A stretch of 64,000 nt of DNA. Origin: Solanum dulcamara (taxonomy: Eukaryota; Streptophyta; Magnoliopsida; Solanales; Solanaceae). How positions within the stretch are numbered: position 1 is the first letter of the stretch; the number at the start of each line of letters is the position of its first letter. Location of the stretch: contig NC_077240.1 of the NCBI RefSeq assembly GCF_947179165.1, positions 27,322,001 through 27,386,000 of the forward strand, in the 5' to 3' direction. The notes below the pieces were generated by a model. It was not told the DNA's origin and searched no databases. It saw only the letters and a program-made list of their open reading frames with translations. Both the position numbers and the translations under genes were made by a program. This document shows, one piece after another, positions 48,090 to 60,238 of the stretch.

Positions 48090-49840
48090 GATGGTCGTTA
48101 CCATTGTATTGTATTATTAGTTAAAATATAAAATGTCTAGAGAGCGAATCAAACTCGGGACAAAACATAGATGCAAAAGACAACCTTGAAACCCCACATA
48201 TGACCGCTACACCAATCAACTACTTATTAATATTACCTGGGTGCTCACTATTTAATTTTATACTATTCTTTCAAATTTTTATATAAATATATATAGTTCG
48301 GTAAGAGATTAATGGATGCAAGAGCATCCGGAAGACACAATGTGGATTCGTCCCTAATTTCAAGTGTTAAAATTCAAATTCTAAATTTAATATTTGTACA
48401 TATTGAATAAACTTCAAAATACAAATATACTATTCAAGTAAAAATTATTGAATTTGATCAATCTCATAACTGAACTTAGCTTTTAGCTCCGCCTCTGATT
48501 TTTGGTTATTTAGAGTGGTCCGAATTTTACTTTAACTATACGAAATGATTTAAATTTGTCTTTGAACTATAAGCTAATGATATTAGTCTTAATAATTGAT
48601 CGTTAGTCAACAAAAGAAATCTAGCCTATCTTTATAATGATATTGATGGATTTGACCCAACTATTAATAGAAGGTTAAATCTGAAACACTTTGAATAGTT
48701 TAAAGGCTAATTTGCTATTTCTAATGATTTTAAAGTTAAGAGATTAGTTTGAATAATTTGACAAAAGAAAAAAGTCTCAATATCGAAAGATTTTATATAA
48801 CATTCTTTTGAAATGTAAAGAAGAGCTTTAAAGTAATTGATAAAGTTGAGAAGCCGGTTGATTAAAATGATTAAAGGCTACAAAATATATATTTTTATAT
48901 AAAGTAATTAAGGAAAGCACGGGTAATAAGGAATATTATAACATTACGTACAAATCAAAAGAAAAGTTGTATATTCAAAGTGCAAAGTTGCATGAGTAAA
49001 CTAATTATGTATTAATGTCCTATCTGAACTTCTTGTCCACTTCCACATTGGCCCTTTACAGACAAAACATTATTTTATGTAAATCATGTAGTATAGAGTA
49101 TAGACCAATATGGAAATCTGGATTAAGAAACTGAAGAGTAATAATGACGTTCACTGAATTCTCGAACTAATGAATAATGAAACCATTTCTGCATTGATTG
49201 ACGAATATAATTAATGAGACATTTTAGATTTATTTTTGTCCTATTCGATATTTAATTTTCATATTAAAAACTCGATGAATTTAAATTTGTGATGTATAAA
49301 GCTCACGATAAAATTGGTATATGCATTCGGACTTTGAACACCTCCTAAGAACAAAAAAAAACTAATAAGTAAAATATTAGAGACTAAAGTCAGGCTCATA
49401 AATGTGGCATGCCTCTAAATAGTGTAAATTTGTGTTGAAAATAAATCTTACAAGATTCCATAAAATATATGTTTTAAAACTCGAATTAGAGAAAATATTG
49501 AAGAGGATAATTGAAGGAATAACATAATTGAATTTATAAACATTCATCAATAAAATTATTATTTTTTATATTTTATTTATTATTGTAGTTTTATTTTTCA
49601 CACTCGAAATCTATCGCAAATATATCCCAAATAGCTTTAATAAACAAGTCTGAGTACGTGAAGACGTTCAAGAAAGAAAGCTTCAATACTGAATGGGCAA
49701 GAAAGGAGATTTCATAAAAAAAAAATTAGAAGAAGGTGTGCACACTTTGATAAGTATGGTATTAGTAAATGTATCTATTAAGGATTAATTATGTAATTGT
49801 ATGTATCAACTCCTACATAAATACCTCCAATATGATCAAT
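48090..49840. other. AT-rich intergenic DNA
   Basis: Beyond the shared 3' flank of the truncated gene (to about 48090) I see no supported frame or RNA gene. The start (GTTTTGGATGGTCGTTACC) resembles the MITE-like sequence downstream of gene 2. Probably old, unrecognisable repeat sequence. Confidence 0.45.
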
Positions 49841-52345
49841 GAATGTTACGTTGGATTCCACTTTATATGGTATCATAGGCCAAAAAAATGTTAACTATAT
49901 TAGGAACTTCAACTGCAACCAACGTTGTCATTGTACCTGCTGCTTCGGCGACAATAATGGCATCCCCATCATTTAATCCTATACATCCATCAACTCCCAA
50001 TTAAATTGACTTCCGAACTTTTTGCTTTGCGAACTCGATTTCTGCCTATGATTCGTGGTGGTGGATCAGAGCATCATCTTGAAATCTTTCAATCGATTTC
50101 AAAAAAATTTTGGGTCAAAATCAATTGAATCATGTGTATCAGAATTGGGTAAGTCAAGATCAAATAAATTTAAGTTGGAATGTGGATTATGTTTCAGAGA
50201 ATGTTTTACCATAAATAGTAGATGTTGAGACGTCTTGTACAGTCTGAAAAAAATTAACGCCATCCGCTATTGCATCTAAGTCAAAAATTCCAGAATTGAA
50301 AAATCAGTTATATATTATTCATCGTGGTTTTGATTCAATTGAGACTTATATTCACAATGCTAAGAGTATAGCTTATCAACTTACTGCTTTACAACATCCT
50401 ATTAATGAGGACGATTTTCTTCAGTATGTTAAAAATGTCTTAAGTGTGTCTTATCGCCCTTTTACAAGATCTCTTGACGCGACACAAACTGATGTATCTT
50501 TTAATACCATGTATGGTCTCCTTTTGACAGAAGAAAGACAATTGAAGAAGGAAGAATCTGCAAGAATTGCGCCAACTACTCACTACAAAATGGCTCAACC
50601 TCAATGAGGTCGGGGTCGTGATGGTGACAATTGAGGACGTGGCAGGAGTGATTACTTTGCTTCTCCATCACCAACTGTTTGTGGGTTCTTTTCTTTAGTT
50701 CAAACTACTGCCACGACAACAAATTCTACAATTTAGTTACACAGGCAGTATCACTGGATACTTCTACCATTAGTTGTTATGATTGTGAAGGATTGGGACA
50801 TATGTCTCGTGTTTGCCCTTCATCGAAGACTGAAAATGCTAATCGTGGTGTCAATAAATTATCTGCTAACCTTTCTAGTACCTTTTCACAATCCTCTCAA
50901 TCATGATTTATGGACAGTGACACCACACATCATCTTACTGCTAATCTTGACAATCTTGTTATTCACTCTTAATATCAAGGTTTGAAAAAAGTTGTACTAG
51001 GTAATGGTTCTAAATTAAATACCGCTCACATTGATTTTTCTTCTTTTCATGTGCTTTATTTAATTTAAATAATATTTAAATGGCTCTATTGTTAAGCTAA
51101 ATTTAATTTATGTTAGTTCCTTTGTTAGGACAAATAGTGTTTCCTGTGAATCTTTTTCTGATTATTTTCTTGTGAAGGAATTGGCAATGAAGACCTCGTT
51201 TTTCAAAGGCCCGATTAAAGATAGTCTTATATATAACCTTCCAGTGTCTCTGTTGTAGTCTTATATTCAGTCATACTCTTCAACATTGGAAATATGGCAT
51301 GCTTAACTTGGACATATTTTTCTACAGTTTATCGTTTATTAGTCTCTAGTAATAGTTTAGGTTAGGATAGATCTAGTAGTTCTTGTAGTTTATTCTGTCA
51401 AGCTTGTGTAAAAAGCAAAATTCATAAGTTGCCTTCTCAGTGTCTGACTATTCATCCCGTGGTCTTTTAGATTTGCACTATTATGTTGTTTCCTTGTGAC
51501 TCGCTATATTTTTTTCTGAACCGAGGGTCTTTTCGAAACAGCCTCTTTACTTCTACGAGGTAGTGATAAAATCTGTGTGTATTCTATCCTCCTCAAACTC
51601 ACTTATGGAATTCACCATGTATATTATTGTTGTTGTTGGTCCTTTAGATTTGATTTGTTCAGATGGTTCAGATTTAGCGTCAAAAAAACCTCAAATAGAG
51701 ATTTTCATTATTATGTTATATTTTTTGATCATTTTAGCAAATATTTTTGGATATATTTTATCAAGAATAAATCTGATGTGCTTGATATTTTTCATCAATT
51801 TCATTTATTGGTTGAAAAATTCTTTGGTTGCTCTATTAAACAATTTCAGGCAGATTGAAAAGGTGAGTTTCAAGACTTGACTTCCTATTTGCGCACATAT
51901 GAGATCATACAGCGTGATCTCATATGAGAAGGTGAGTTTAAAGACTTGACTTTCTATTTGAGCATAACCTGTTTTTGTCCATATACCCCTGAACATAATG
52001 GGTGTGTAGAAAGAAAATATAGGCATGTCACCGAAACTGATCGTGCACTTCTTTTTCTCTCTCATGTCCCTTTAAAATTATAGATAAATACATTTGAAAT
52101 GATTGTTTTTGTTATTACCGTCTACCCACTCCTCGATTAAATCATTTAAGTCTATATGAAATTTTATTTAATGACAAGTCTGTTTATAATTAACTATGTG
52201 CTTTTGATTGCTTGTGCAACACTTGTCTTCATTCTCATTCACAAAATAAATTAAGTCCCCTTTTCACTCACTGTGTCTTTCTTGGCTATAGTCGAACTCA
52301 CAAAGAATATAAATGTTATAATCGTGTCTCTAATAGATTTTTAAC
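49840..52345 (+). pseudogene. Second Ty1/Copia element, decayed and truncated
   Basis: A primer-binding-like site (TGGTATCATAGGCC) near 49868 opens the internal region. Gag (UBN2-like) runs at 50296-50607 with IETYIHNAKSIAYQL. A CCHC knuckle (CYDCEGLGHMSRVC) is at about 50776-50817. A degenerate protease motif (FMDSDTTHHL) is near 50908 and integrase-core-like sequence (DHFSKYFWIYFIKNKSD) near 51727-51780. Similarity ends near 52345, before RT. Many stops. It appears to be of a different lineage from the Copia at 19126-32460. Confidence 0.7.
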
Positions 52346-52394
52346 CATCATTAGCTAGACAAGGGCCAAAATTTCGTGAATCTAAGTTATTCAA

Positions 52395-54302
52395 ACTGGT
52401 GCCATCCTACCATAGCGGGAGTATTCTGCCTACAGTGGTGCCGCCATGGCGGCATAGATCCCGCCATAACTGGACAGTCGGAACAAAATTAAAAAGACGT
52501 GAATCCTTATTATTTCCTCTTTCTTCCCTAAAGTGTCAAAATAGGCAAGGAACACCCAAAAACCTTCAGAAAAGTTGCTCTAGGACTAAGGAGAAGGAAG
52601 GGAAAGATTTATAGTGCATCGAAGGCTATATCCATGGATTCCAGGCCCCTCTCCGTTGTTCCTCCATCTAAAAGTCAAGAGTTGTTCTATAAATCCTCCA
52701 CCGCTGCTTGAGGCCCTGGTAGGTTAGTTTTCTCTAATTTGAGTAGTTGTACATCTGTTCTCACACATTCTATGTCATAGTTGACGGAAGATTTCATGCT
52801 TAGGTCTTCAGACTCAGAGTTTGAATGGCTAAAATTCGTTAAATACTATGTAGGTCAGGAATATATATATATATATATGTTTAATGAGTCTTGATTGGCT
52901 TGTGACTAATGGTATGGGTCTAGTAATCAAATGTAGACCCTGTCAATAATGTTTTAGAGGACCAATTGACCCTTGTGAGATTAGCTGTACACACTTTTCG
53001 GATTGAATATGTGTTCTAGAGTTTGAAAGTGATGAAGGAGGAAAAGGCTCGGTATTAGTTATCGATGTGTATAAAGGGTTAACGTGTATGGGTGATTGTG
53101 GGTGAATGTTTTTATATTTCTATCTGTTCTACATGTGCTTGTTACCGTAATTGATAGTATTGACTACATGTGTGAGACTAGAAAAGATGTAATAAGCTTA
53201 ATAAAATAACTACTAAGATCAATTACATGCGATGAACCCGAGAGAATCAATTAGTTTGGGTATGAATTTCATAAGAGGACCAATTATGTGTTATGGTTCC
53301 TTGAGAGAACCAATTGATTGTGTAACTGTAATTTCACGAGGAAGGACTGTGGTAAAGAGAAATTTGTACACATGTAATTAACCAGACCCGTCTTGTATAA
53401 TAATTAAGGTGAGAGGACTTTTGTTGACTGTTAGATGGAGATTGACCATGTGAATTGAGCGAGGCTTAGGGAATGGTAATAGTAGTCTTATTCCTGCATA
53501 TGCTTGTTTTGTCATATTGTGGTGATTAGGTGTGCTTAGGATTTCAGGTATGAGCCTTATTGTGCAAGTGAGAACCATAGGAGTTGATATGAGAGTAAAG
53601 TGACTAGGCCAGGCCTTGGGAAGAGAGAGTTCAGTCCGGGTGGTTACTAACCTTGTTATGGTAGATTGTGTGGCCAAATGACTAGATCGTGGTAGTGAAA
53701 ACTTGTACAAAGTGTGATAGACGGGCTAGGACTTGATCTGTATTATAGTTGGTTATGGGCCGACTAGAAAGGGTGAGTATTAGGCTTGAATTATTTCAAT
53801 GAAGTAAAGTAGGGGGTATTAGAAGTTCGTACATGAAAGTGGGGCGGGGTATTTACTTAGGTGCATGTTTACTCTTGTTCATTATTTTATATTATGTAGT
53901 GAGTATCGGGTTGACTAATGATGCCTATCAATACATGTTGTTTGCACTGATACTATTCTTGTTATGTCATTTGGCATAGTCTAGTTCCAAGTCAGTGATG
54001 TTTCATAGGTGAAGATGATGATGATCTCCGACAACTTCTACTATTGCTTACTTATAGTGGGAATTGTGTCTTTTTTCATTTATAAACTATACTCTTAGAT
54101 TCTCATGTACCAATTAAGACTAGTTCCTTAGGGGAGGGAGGGGGAGGTTTCAGTATATTTCAAAATTGTTTTGAATTATCAAAGATATTCTTATGTTTAC
54201 TTAACTTCCGCATTGACTTTTTTTTTGCAATTGGTGTGATGGTTCTCCTATTCTAGGTACTAGAATAAGTATCCGCATGGTTTGGTGGGTTGGGTCATGA
54301 CA
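52395..54302 (+). repeat. LTR-like block (Gypsy type, plus orientation)
   Basis: Ends GGGTTGGGTCATGACA, like other Gypsy LTR ends here. Near its left end is a CpG-rich block with the 16-bp perfect palindrome TGCCGCCATGGCGGCA at 52439-52454. Repeated GACCAATTATG/GAGAGAACCAATTG units lie at 52950-53320 and an (AT)n run at 52863-52880. The left boundary is uncertain. Confidence 0.5.
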
Positions 54303-54412
54303 TCATAGCCTCTCGAAGACAAGCAACAGACGTCTCTGCACCGATCCTCGAGACTCTATTAGATTGGACTTGTACATATGTGAGACCTATGAACTTAGCT
54401 CTAATACCATTT
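54303..54412 (-). mobile_element. Internal stub with PBS of a minus-strand Gypsy element
   Basis: Reverse complement matches the first ~100 bp of the interior of the Gypsy at 35705-35800 (shared word GTCTCACGTGTACAAG-like and CGAGGATCGATATAGAGACG-like). TCTAATACCA at about 54400-54409 is the inverted primer-binding site. Confidence 0.65.
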
Positions 54413-56975
54413 TGTCACGATCCAAAAATGACATGATGGCACTTGAGTTTTCCAACCAAGATAAGTCAGCCTAAAATTGATTAAACAGATAAATGTGGGC
54501 GTATAGCAAAAATTAAATCTCAATATAACGAAACATACAGATAACACAATCAAACTCTTAATATCCCCAAAATTTGAATATCAAGTGTACATGCCACTAA
54601 TATATTACAAAAGAACAGAAAGGAAATACAAGTTTGTATGTCATTGTTTCTCGAATAGAACAACAACAAAATAATGGAACATAAAGGCCCATTGAGATGA
54701 CAAGTAGCTACCTCTCAAGTCTCCACAAAAAAGCCTCGGATTGAGTATAGAAGAAAGGCAATCAAGAAGATTTGGGCTTGCTTGTGACCTATACAAGTGT
54801 AGAAGTAGGGATTGAGTACCCAACAACATGGTACTCAGCAAGCAAACTACTAAACATGAAGTAAAGCAATATAGAATACGAGGACTGCTATCACTCCAAC
54901 TGAACCTCCATAACTACAACCTGCATAGAAATCAACGCAACTTGTATAGTATGTTTACCGACACTTCATCATATATAGATCATCAATGCCATAAATCATA
55001 TCATATGGCATAAACTTCACAAAACACTCACAAGTTTCAAAGATGGTAATAATGTCCAAATGCAAAGAAATAAAATTCTAAGCTAGGTGATACTTGTGTA
55101 TCCTAACGACACACATCCATCGAATATCAGGCCAGAACTCATGGGAGACGCACAAGGTCTATGTACCCATTGAAAGAAACCTCGACATCAATACCATCTG
55201 CCGGAAGAGACCTCGACATCAATACCATTTGTTGAAAGATACCTTGGCATTAAAAGAGAACTCATAATCAATATGATCCATCAGAAGAGACCTCGACATC
55301 ATCACACTAGATTTCATCACAGTGTTTCAGAATCAACGCAATTAAGCATGTTCACATAATACGAGGAGATGACAACTTTCATATCAATTCACAATGACTC
55401 AATCATAGTATTTTATCAATAACGTATAGATATTATCACTCAATCCATTCACAATATCTTACACATAAAATTACCATCACATTACCTTTTGCATTACCCT
55501 TTTTTTATCATTAAGATCACACATTATAAGCAATTCACCCCATAGCCAATTTTTCATTACTCCCCAGCGCATATAGCAAGGAAATAGCGCATATAGCAAG
55601 GAAATACAAGATTCTACATATTCAACAAAGATTTAGAAATTCACTTGCCTCAATTCAAGCACACAATCACTCTATAACTTGAGTTTTTCATCTTTAACGA
55701 GTCTCCAAATCAATACAATCTATTCAAATAGGAAGTCACAATAAGAACACAGGAAAAACAACAGCCATATACAAACTTTTGAAAAATGGGGTCAAATTGA
55801 CCAACAAACCCGATTCAGAAAATGAAGGGTAAATCTGAAAATTTATGTAAAATCATGTTATCCAGTGAATTTGAAACTGAATGAAAAAAAAAACTTTGAA
55901 GTTTTTAACCAAGAATTAAAGGTTTAAATGATGATATAATTAATGGATAATAGAGGTTTCAAGTCAAAATCACTTACCCAATTAAAAACTCTCGAGAAAC
56001 TCTTTCAAAAATGCCTCTACCGAGCTTCTAGGTTTCAAAATTGGTGAAAATGGGAGGAAATCCCGACTTTTGAAAAGAAACATTGTTCATGTATCAATTG
56101 CTCATCGCGATCGCGATGAGTGAGATGGGTCAACTCATTAACTCAGACCAATGTGATAGTGGCAGGGACCCACACGATCGAGACTCACAAATAAGTTATC
56201 CCTTGACGATTGCGGAATCCTCCTCGCTATCGCTAAGAAAAAGAAATAGTACATATGAGATCGTGAGAAAAGGTCTCGAGGTCTCGAAGAACAAATTGAC
56301 CTGCACCATAAACAGCTGCAAACCAGAAATACACAAGGCACAAGATTTCACCAATATACCCCTCGAGATTAGTTCAAAATTCCGAGCACACAAACCAGAT
56401 TGCTACCCTACAAAATGTGATATTTAGAAATCAATGGAACTGTCATAATACAGATTCGAGTTCTCCTTAGCCAGAAACCCATTTATTCACAACTAAACTA
56501 ACTTAAGGCTCAAAAATACCAAGCTGACCTCAGAGCCTCCAAAAATTCAACCAAGACCTTTTCTAGGTCTAAAATCATCCCTCGAACCCAACAAAATCGT
56601 CAGAAATTCATTCTGAGCGTCTGAATTCTTAATGTTGATCAAAATCAATTCAAAAGCTAAAAATTCCATAAACTTTCAACTTAACACCTCAAATCCACGA
56701 AACAACTTCAAATCTGAAACCGACGTCTCTCTTAGACCAAATTCCATAGTCCGGAGCGGATGGAGCTGAAGAAAGTAGCTCCAGTTGATACCAAAAACCA
56801 CTTTTTAACAACTTAAGGACGTTTCAAAACTCTAAAACTTCCAAATTTTCCAATTTTTCAATCAAATTGCAACGACAACTTCATAAACTGATCAAACAAC
56901 ACTCGGGGCAACTATCGAAAAGGATAAAGCAATAATTTTTTGAGGATTTTTAAAATGACCTTCAAGTTCATTATA
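54413..56975 (-). repeat. LTR of a minus-strand Gypsy element related to 32994-43623
   Basis: 2563 bp from TGTCACGATCC to AAATGACCTTCAAGTTCATTATA. The latter is the reverse complement of the TGTAATGACC..GAAGGTCATTT start of the other Gypsy LTR. It carries the related inverted minisatellite (GACCTCGACATCA units, 55180-55320) and a perfect 20-bp palindrome at 56101-56120. No second LTR or body, so it is a truncated element. Confidence 0.75.
56101..56120. repeat. Perfect 20-bp CpG palindrome
   Basis: CTCATCGCGATCGCGATGAG equals its own reverse complement. It contains four CpG sites and two NruI-type TCGCGA cores. It lies about 860 bp inside the LTR counted from the LTR 5' end. Confidence 0.95.
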
Positions 56976-57110
56976 CTAATGCATCTTGTATTATTCGAAT
57001 AATCTGATAATTAAATAACTAAAGGAGAAATTTGAAAAGCTATTGTGTACTACTAATTTAATATGAATACACAACTTCATCAATTGCGGTTTTGCACCAA
57101 TGGTTTTTGA

Positions 57111-57424
57111 CGTAATAATAATAGGATAATGCTTCTTCTTTCTTCATTTGGACGAAACCATGAACTGGCAGGCAATATCTATTAATTATAGTCAATGTTC
57201 ATACATCCTTGAATTCTTACACCGCAACTTGTATATTTAAACAAATGAACAATATATTATAAAAAGATTTGTGATTTCTTTCGGCTTTTGTCTTGCCCCT
57301 TGGCTAATAAAATAACGTCATGTCATAAATCATCAAGAATCAAATTAAATAAGCTTTACATCATGACTATAAATCTAAGATGCTACATCTCCAAATTCTA
57401 CACACTAATCACTAAAACGTAACA
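57111..57424 (+). promoter_or_regulatory. Gene 2 promoter and leader
   Basis: Homologous to 14490-14842. TATA box TATAAAT at 57368-57374, ACGTCA at 57315-57320. The TATA box is 57 bp from the ATG, against 94 bp in gene 1, so the predicted 5' UTR is about 25 nt and the ATG at 57380 should lie upstream of the start site. The conserved promoter block ends about 135 bp from the LTR edge at 56975. Confidence 0.7.
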
Positions 57425-58738
57425 ATGGTTTCCAAAATAAGTTGTCTATTCTTTTTTCTTTCTTTGGTCCTCTTGTCCTCTCTCTCCTTAGCCAAAACTC
57501 CTCCGAGACCTCGAGCTTTTCTTCTTCCAATAACCAAAGATGCATCTGCTAAACAATTTGTCACAACCATTAACCAAAGAACACCCCTTGTCCCAGTCAA
57601 ACTTACGATCGATCTTGGTCAACGATTTTTATGGATTGATTGTGAAAAAGGTTACGTTAGTAAATCTTATAAACCTGTCCCTTGTGGTTCTATCCCTTGT
57701 AAACGTTCTTTTTCCGGTGCATGTGTTGAATCATGTGTAGGTCCTCCTTCACCAGGGTGCAACAATAACACGTGTTCACATATTCCTTATAATCCCTTTA
57801 TAAGTACTAGCACTGGTGGTGAACTTGCACAAGATGTCATTTCACTTCAATCGACCGATGGCTCGAATCCTGGTAAATTTTTATCAACAAATGGTGTAGT
57901 TTTTGATTGTGTTCCTAATTCTTTTCTTGAAGGACTAGCAAAGAGTGTTAAAGGCATTCTTGGACTTGGGAATGGTTTTGTTGGATTTCCTACTCAATTG
58001 GCTAATGCTTTTCGTGTACCTCGAAAATTCGCTATATGCTTGACTTCATCCACAACCTCTCGTGGGGTTATTTTCTTTGGTGATAGTCCTTATGTTTTTC
58101 TTCCTGGAATGGATGTCTCAAAGAGACTTGTTTACACCCCACTTCTCAAAAACCCCGTTAGTACATCAGGGTCGTATTTTCAAGGGGAGCCCTCGACGGA
58201 TTATTTTATTGGAGTGACTTCTATTAAAATAAATGGTATTGTCGTGCCAATAAATACCACATTTTTGGACATAACCAAAGATGGCAAAGGCGGAACAAAA
58301 ATTAGTACGGTTGATCCTTACACAAAATTAGAGACTTCGATTTATAATGCTTTAACAAAGGCATTTGTTAAATCGCTTGCTAAGGTTCCAAGGGTGAAAT
58401 CCGTGGCTCCTTTTGAAGTGTGCTATAATAGAACGAGCTTGGGAAGTACTCGTGTTGGCCCTGGTGTGCCACCCATTGAACTAGTGTTGGGATACACTAC
58501 ATCTTGGACTATTTGGGGTGCGAATTCCATGGTGGCGGTGAATAATGACGTGCTCTGTCTTGGATTTGTGGATGGAGGAGTTGAATTTGAACCAACAACT
58601 TCTATAGTCATTGGAGCACATCAAATTGAAGACAATCTTTTGCAATTTGACATAGCTAACAAAAGGTTGGGTTTTACTTCTTCACTCTTATTTGGTCAAA
58701 CAACATGTGCCAACTTCAACTTTACCTCCAAAGCTTGA
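57425..58738 (+). CDS. Secreted aspartic-protease-like glucanase inhibitor (EDGP/XEGIP family), gene 2
   Basis: An intact single-exon frame of 437 codons, roughly 92 percent identical to gene 1 by eye. It has the same signal peptide (1-23), DLGQ at 63-66, Asp297 in VDPYT and the twelve-cysteine pattern. Differences: three residues are missing in the GNKNATTSW region (here GYTTSW, 356-361), which removes the sequon at 359, and Asp282 replaces the sequon Asn282. One residue is added near 390. At the predicted inhibitory positions it keeps Arg343 (STRVGPG) but has Gly424 in LLFGQTTC. By family knowledge it should be an apoplastic inhibitor of microbial xyloglucan-specific or related endoglucanases, but the target is unproven. 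The promoter matches that of gene 1, so expression may be shared. Confidence 0.93.
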   Translation: MVSKISCLFFFLSLVLLSSLSLAKTPPRPRAFLLPITKDASAKQFVTTINQRTPLVPVKLTIDLGQRFLWIDCEKGYVSKSYKPVPCGSIPCKRSFSGACVESCVGPPSPGCNNNTCSHIPYNPFISTSTGGELAQDVISLQSTDGSNPGKFLSTNGVVFDCVPNSFLEGLAKSVKGILGLGNGFVGFPTQLANAFRVPRKFAICLTSSTTSRGVIFFGDSPYVFLPGMDVSKRLVYTPLLKNPVSTSGSYFQGEPSTDYFIGVTSIKINGIVVPINTTFLDITKDGKGGTKISTVDPYTKLETSIYNALTKAFVKSLAKVPRVKSVAPFEVCYNRTSLGSTRVGPGVPPIELVLGYTTSWTIWGANSMVAVNNDVLCLGFVDGGVEFEPTTSIVIGAHQIEDNLLQFDIANKRLGFTSSLLFGQTTCANFNFTSKA

Positions 58739-58900
58739 TGGTAAAAAAAAAAAAGAAGAAGAAGAAGAGAAGGCTTGTGCTTTTGTAATTTTTTATTCAA
58801 ATAATTAAAGTTTTCTTTTATTTTCCAAAGGATGGAGTTGATCAAGAATAAATGTATACTTCGTTTCGTTGTTGAATTTAGTCGCAGGTGTCAATTAAGT
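58739..58900 (+). terminator. Gene 2 3' UTR with polyA signal
   Basis: AATAAA at 58847-58852, in the same conserved block as in gene 1. Just after the stop, an expanded A/GAA run (58743-58770) replaces the simple A-rich stretch of gene 1. Confidence 0.7.
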
Positions 58901-58924
58901 CTCAATAATTAATTGTGTATATCT

Positions 58925-59577
58925 ACAACTTGTTTGGATTGTAATTGTTACTCATTTTTTTTGTTAGTTTAAATATATTGTTTGTTTAGATTGTACTTAA
59001 ATTTTATTATGTTGTATCATTAAATTCATTGTTAGACAACGCCGAAAAGTCTCATTTTGTATAGTAATCGATTTGGTGTGATCCTATCTTTACCTTAATT
59101 TTTACTTCTCACTTTGTCTTTAATTATTATTTTTTAATTTTATTTTATCATTTACTCTACTTTTATAATAGATCGATGTTGTAACCTACTTTTCTTGTAG
59201 GTTTATCTTTATTCAGATTGTTGATGTGTAACATTATTTAACGACGGATAAAGATACAATCTATCAAAATTGGGTCGGATCTAGGGGGACGGAAGGGTGT
59301 TCACTCGATCCAATTTTATATTTTTTATGTAGATATATAGTTTTTGAATCCTCTAAGCACATGACTAGAGGTTGGTTTAGTGGTTCACTTGTTTAGAGGG
59401 TTTAAAATATACCTTAAGTTCCACCTTCAAAATGATCTCAAGCACAACAATTTTTTTCCAACCCCCTTACTAATAACCATGGATCCGCCATTATTTTCAA
59501 ATGTTGTATTTATTAAAATAATACAATATAATACAAAACAATACATTATGAAACAATACATAACAACTATTAAACGT
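58925..59577. mobile_element. MITE-like segment downstream of gene 2
   Basis: The left end TTGTTTGGATTGTAATTGTT and the right end CATTATGAAACAATACATAACAAC (read to 59577), with intervening AATACAATATAATAC, resemble a MITE family common in Solanaceae that ends in inverted GTTTGGATGGTTGTTA-like repeats. The right terminus is decayed (TATTAAACG where ATCCAAAC is expected). No frame of its own. Confidence 0.35.
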
Positions 59578-60238
59578 CAGACTAGACTTTTGCTAGTGAG
59601 AGCATGTTGACTAGGGAGAGTTGGCAAAATAGTCACTCTATAGACTTAGTTGAATATTAAGACACAGTCTTGAAAAATTTGGTGTATAGACACTATTTAT
59701 AACATCATCAATTTGATTCTAACAATGTGCAAGACTAGCACTCAAGTCTTGAAAATCTACTTTGGTCCCCCCCACCCCTCCTCATTCATCCAACAAAATG
59801 GGAATTCTTATTTATTAAACAAATAATTTCAAAAAGTAAAAAACTTTTTCAAGAAGAAACCAAAAAAGAAGCTCCTGTTTGTAGGTGTATTTGCTGATTC
59901 AGGCGCTATTTCCAACCACATTTTCTTCATAACAGGTGAAATCGTCATCACCTTACTCATTCCTTCCATTTTCATCCCATTTTGTTGAAGAATCTTTAAA
60001 AAAAAATCTGCCATTTTTAAAAGCTTGATAAGCCCTCCAAATCACTCTCCAAAATCTCTCCATAATTGGCTAGGAGATAAATTTCAGTAGTTTAGAAGCA
60101 TTATAAGTACGTTTTTTCCATTACAGGAGCTCAATTTAAGCTGATCTTGTTCATTGGCATTTCTGCATGGATTTCTATCAGTCATCAACCGTTAAATACT
60201 GATATCTAACTCTACTATCGATCAGTGTAGTCTATAAT
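59578..60238. other. Intergenic DNA upstream of the MULE
   Basis: No supported gene. TTTTTTCCATTACAG at about 60112-60126 resembles a 3' splice site ahead of the transposase start, so part of this may be the 5' leader of the MULE. Confidence 0.4.
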
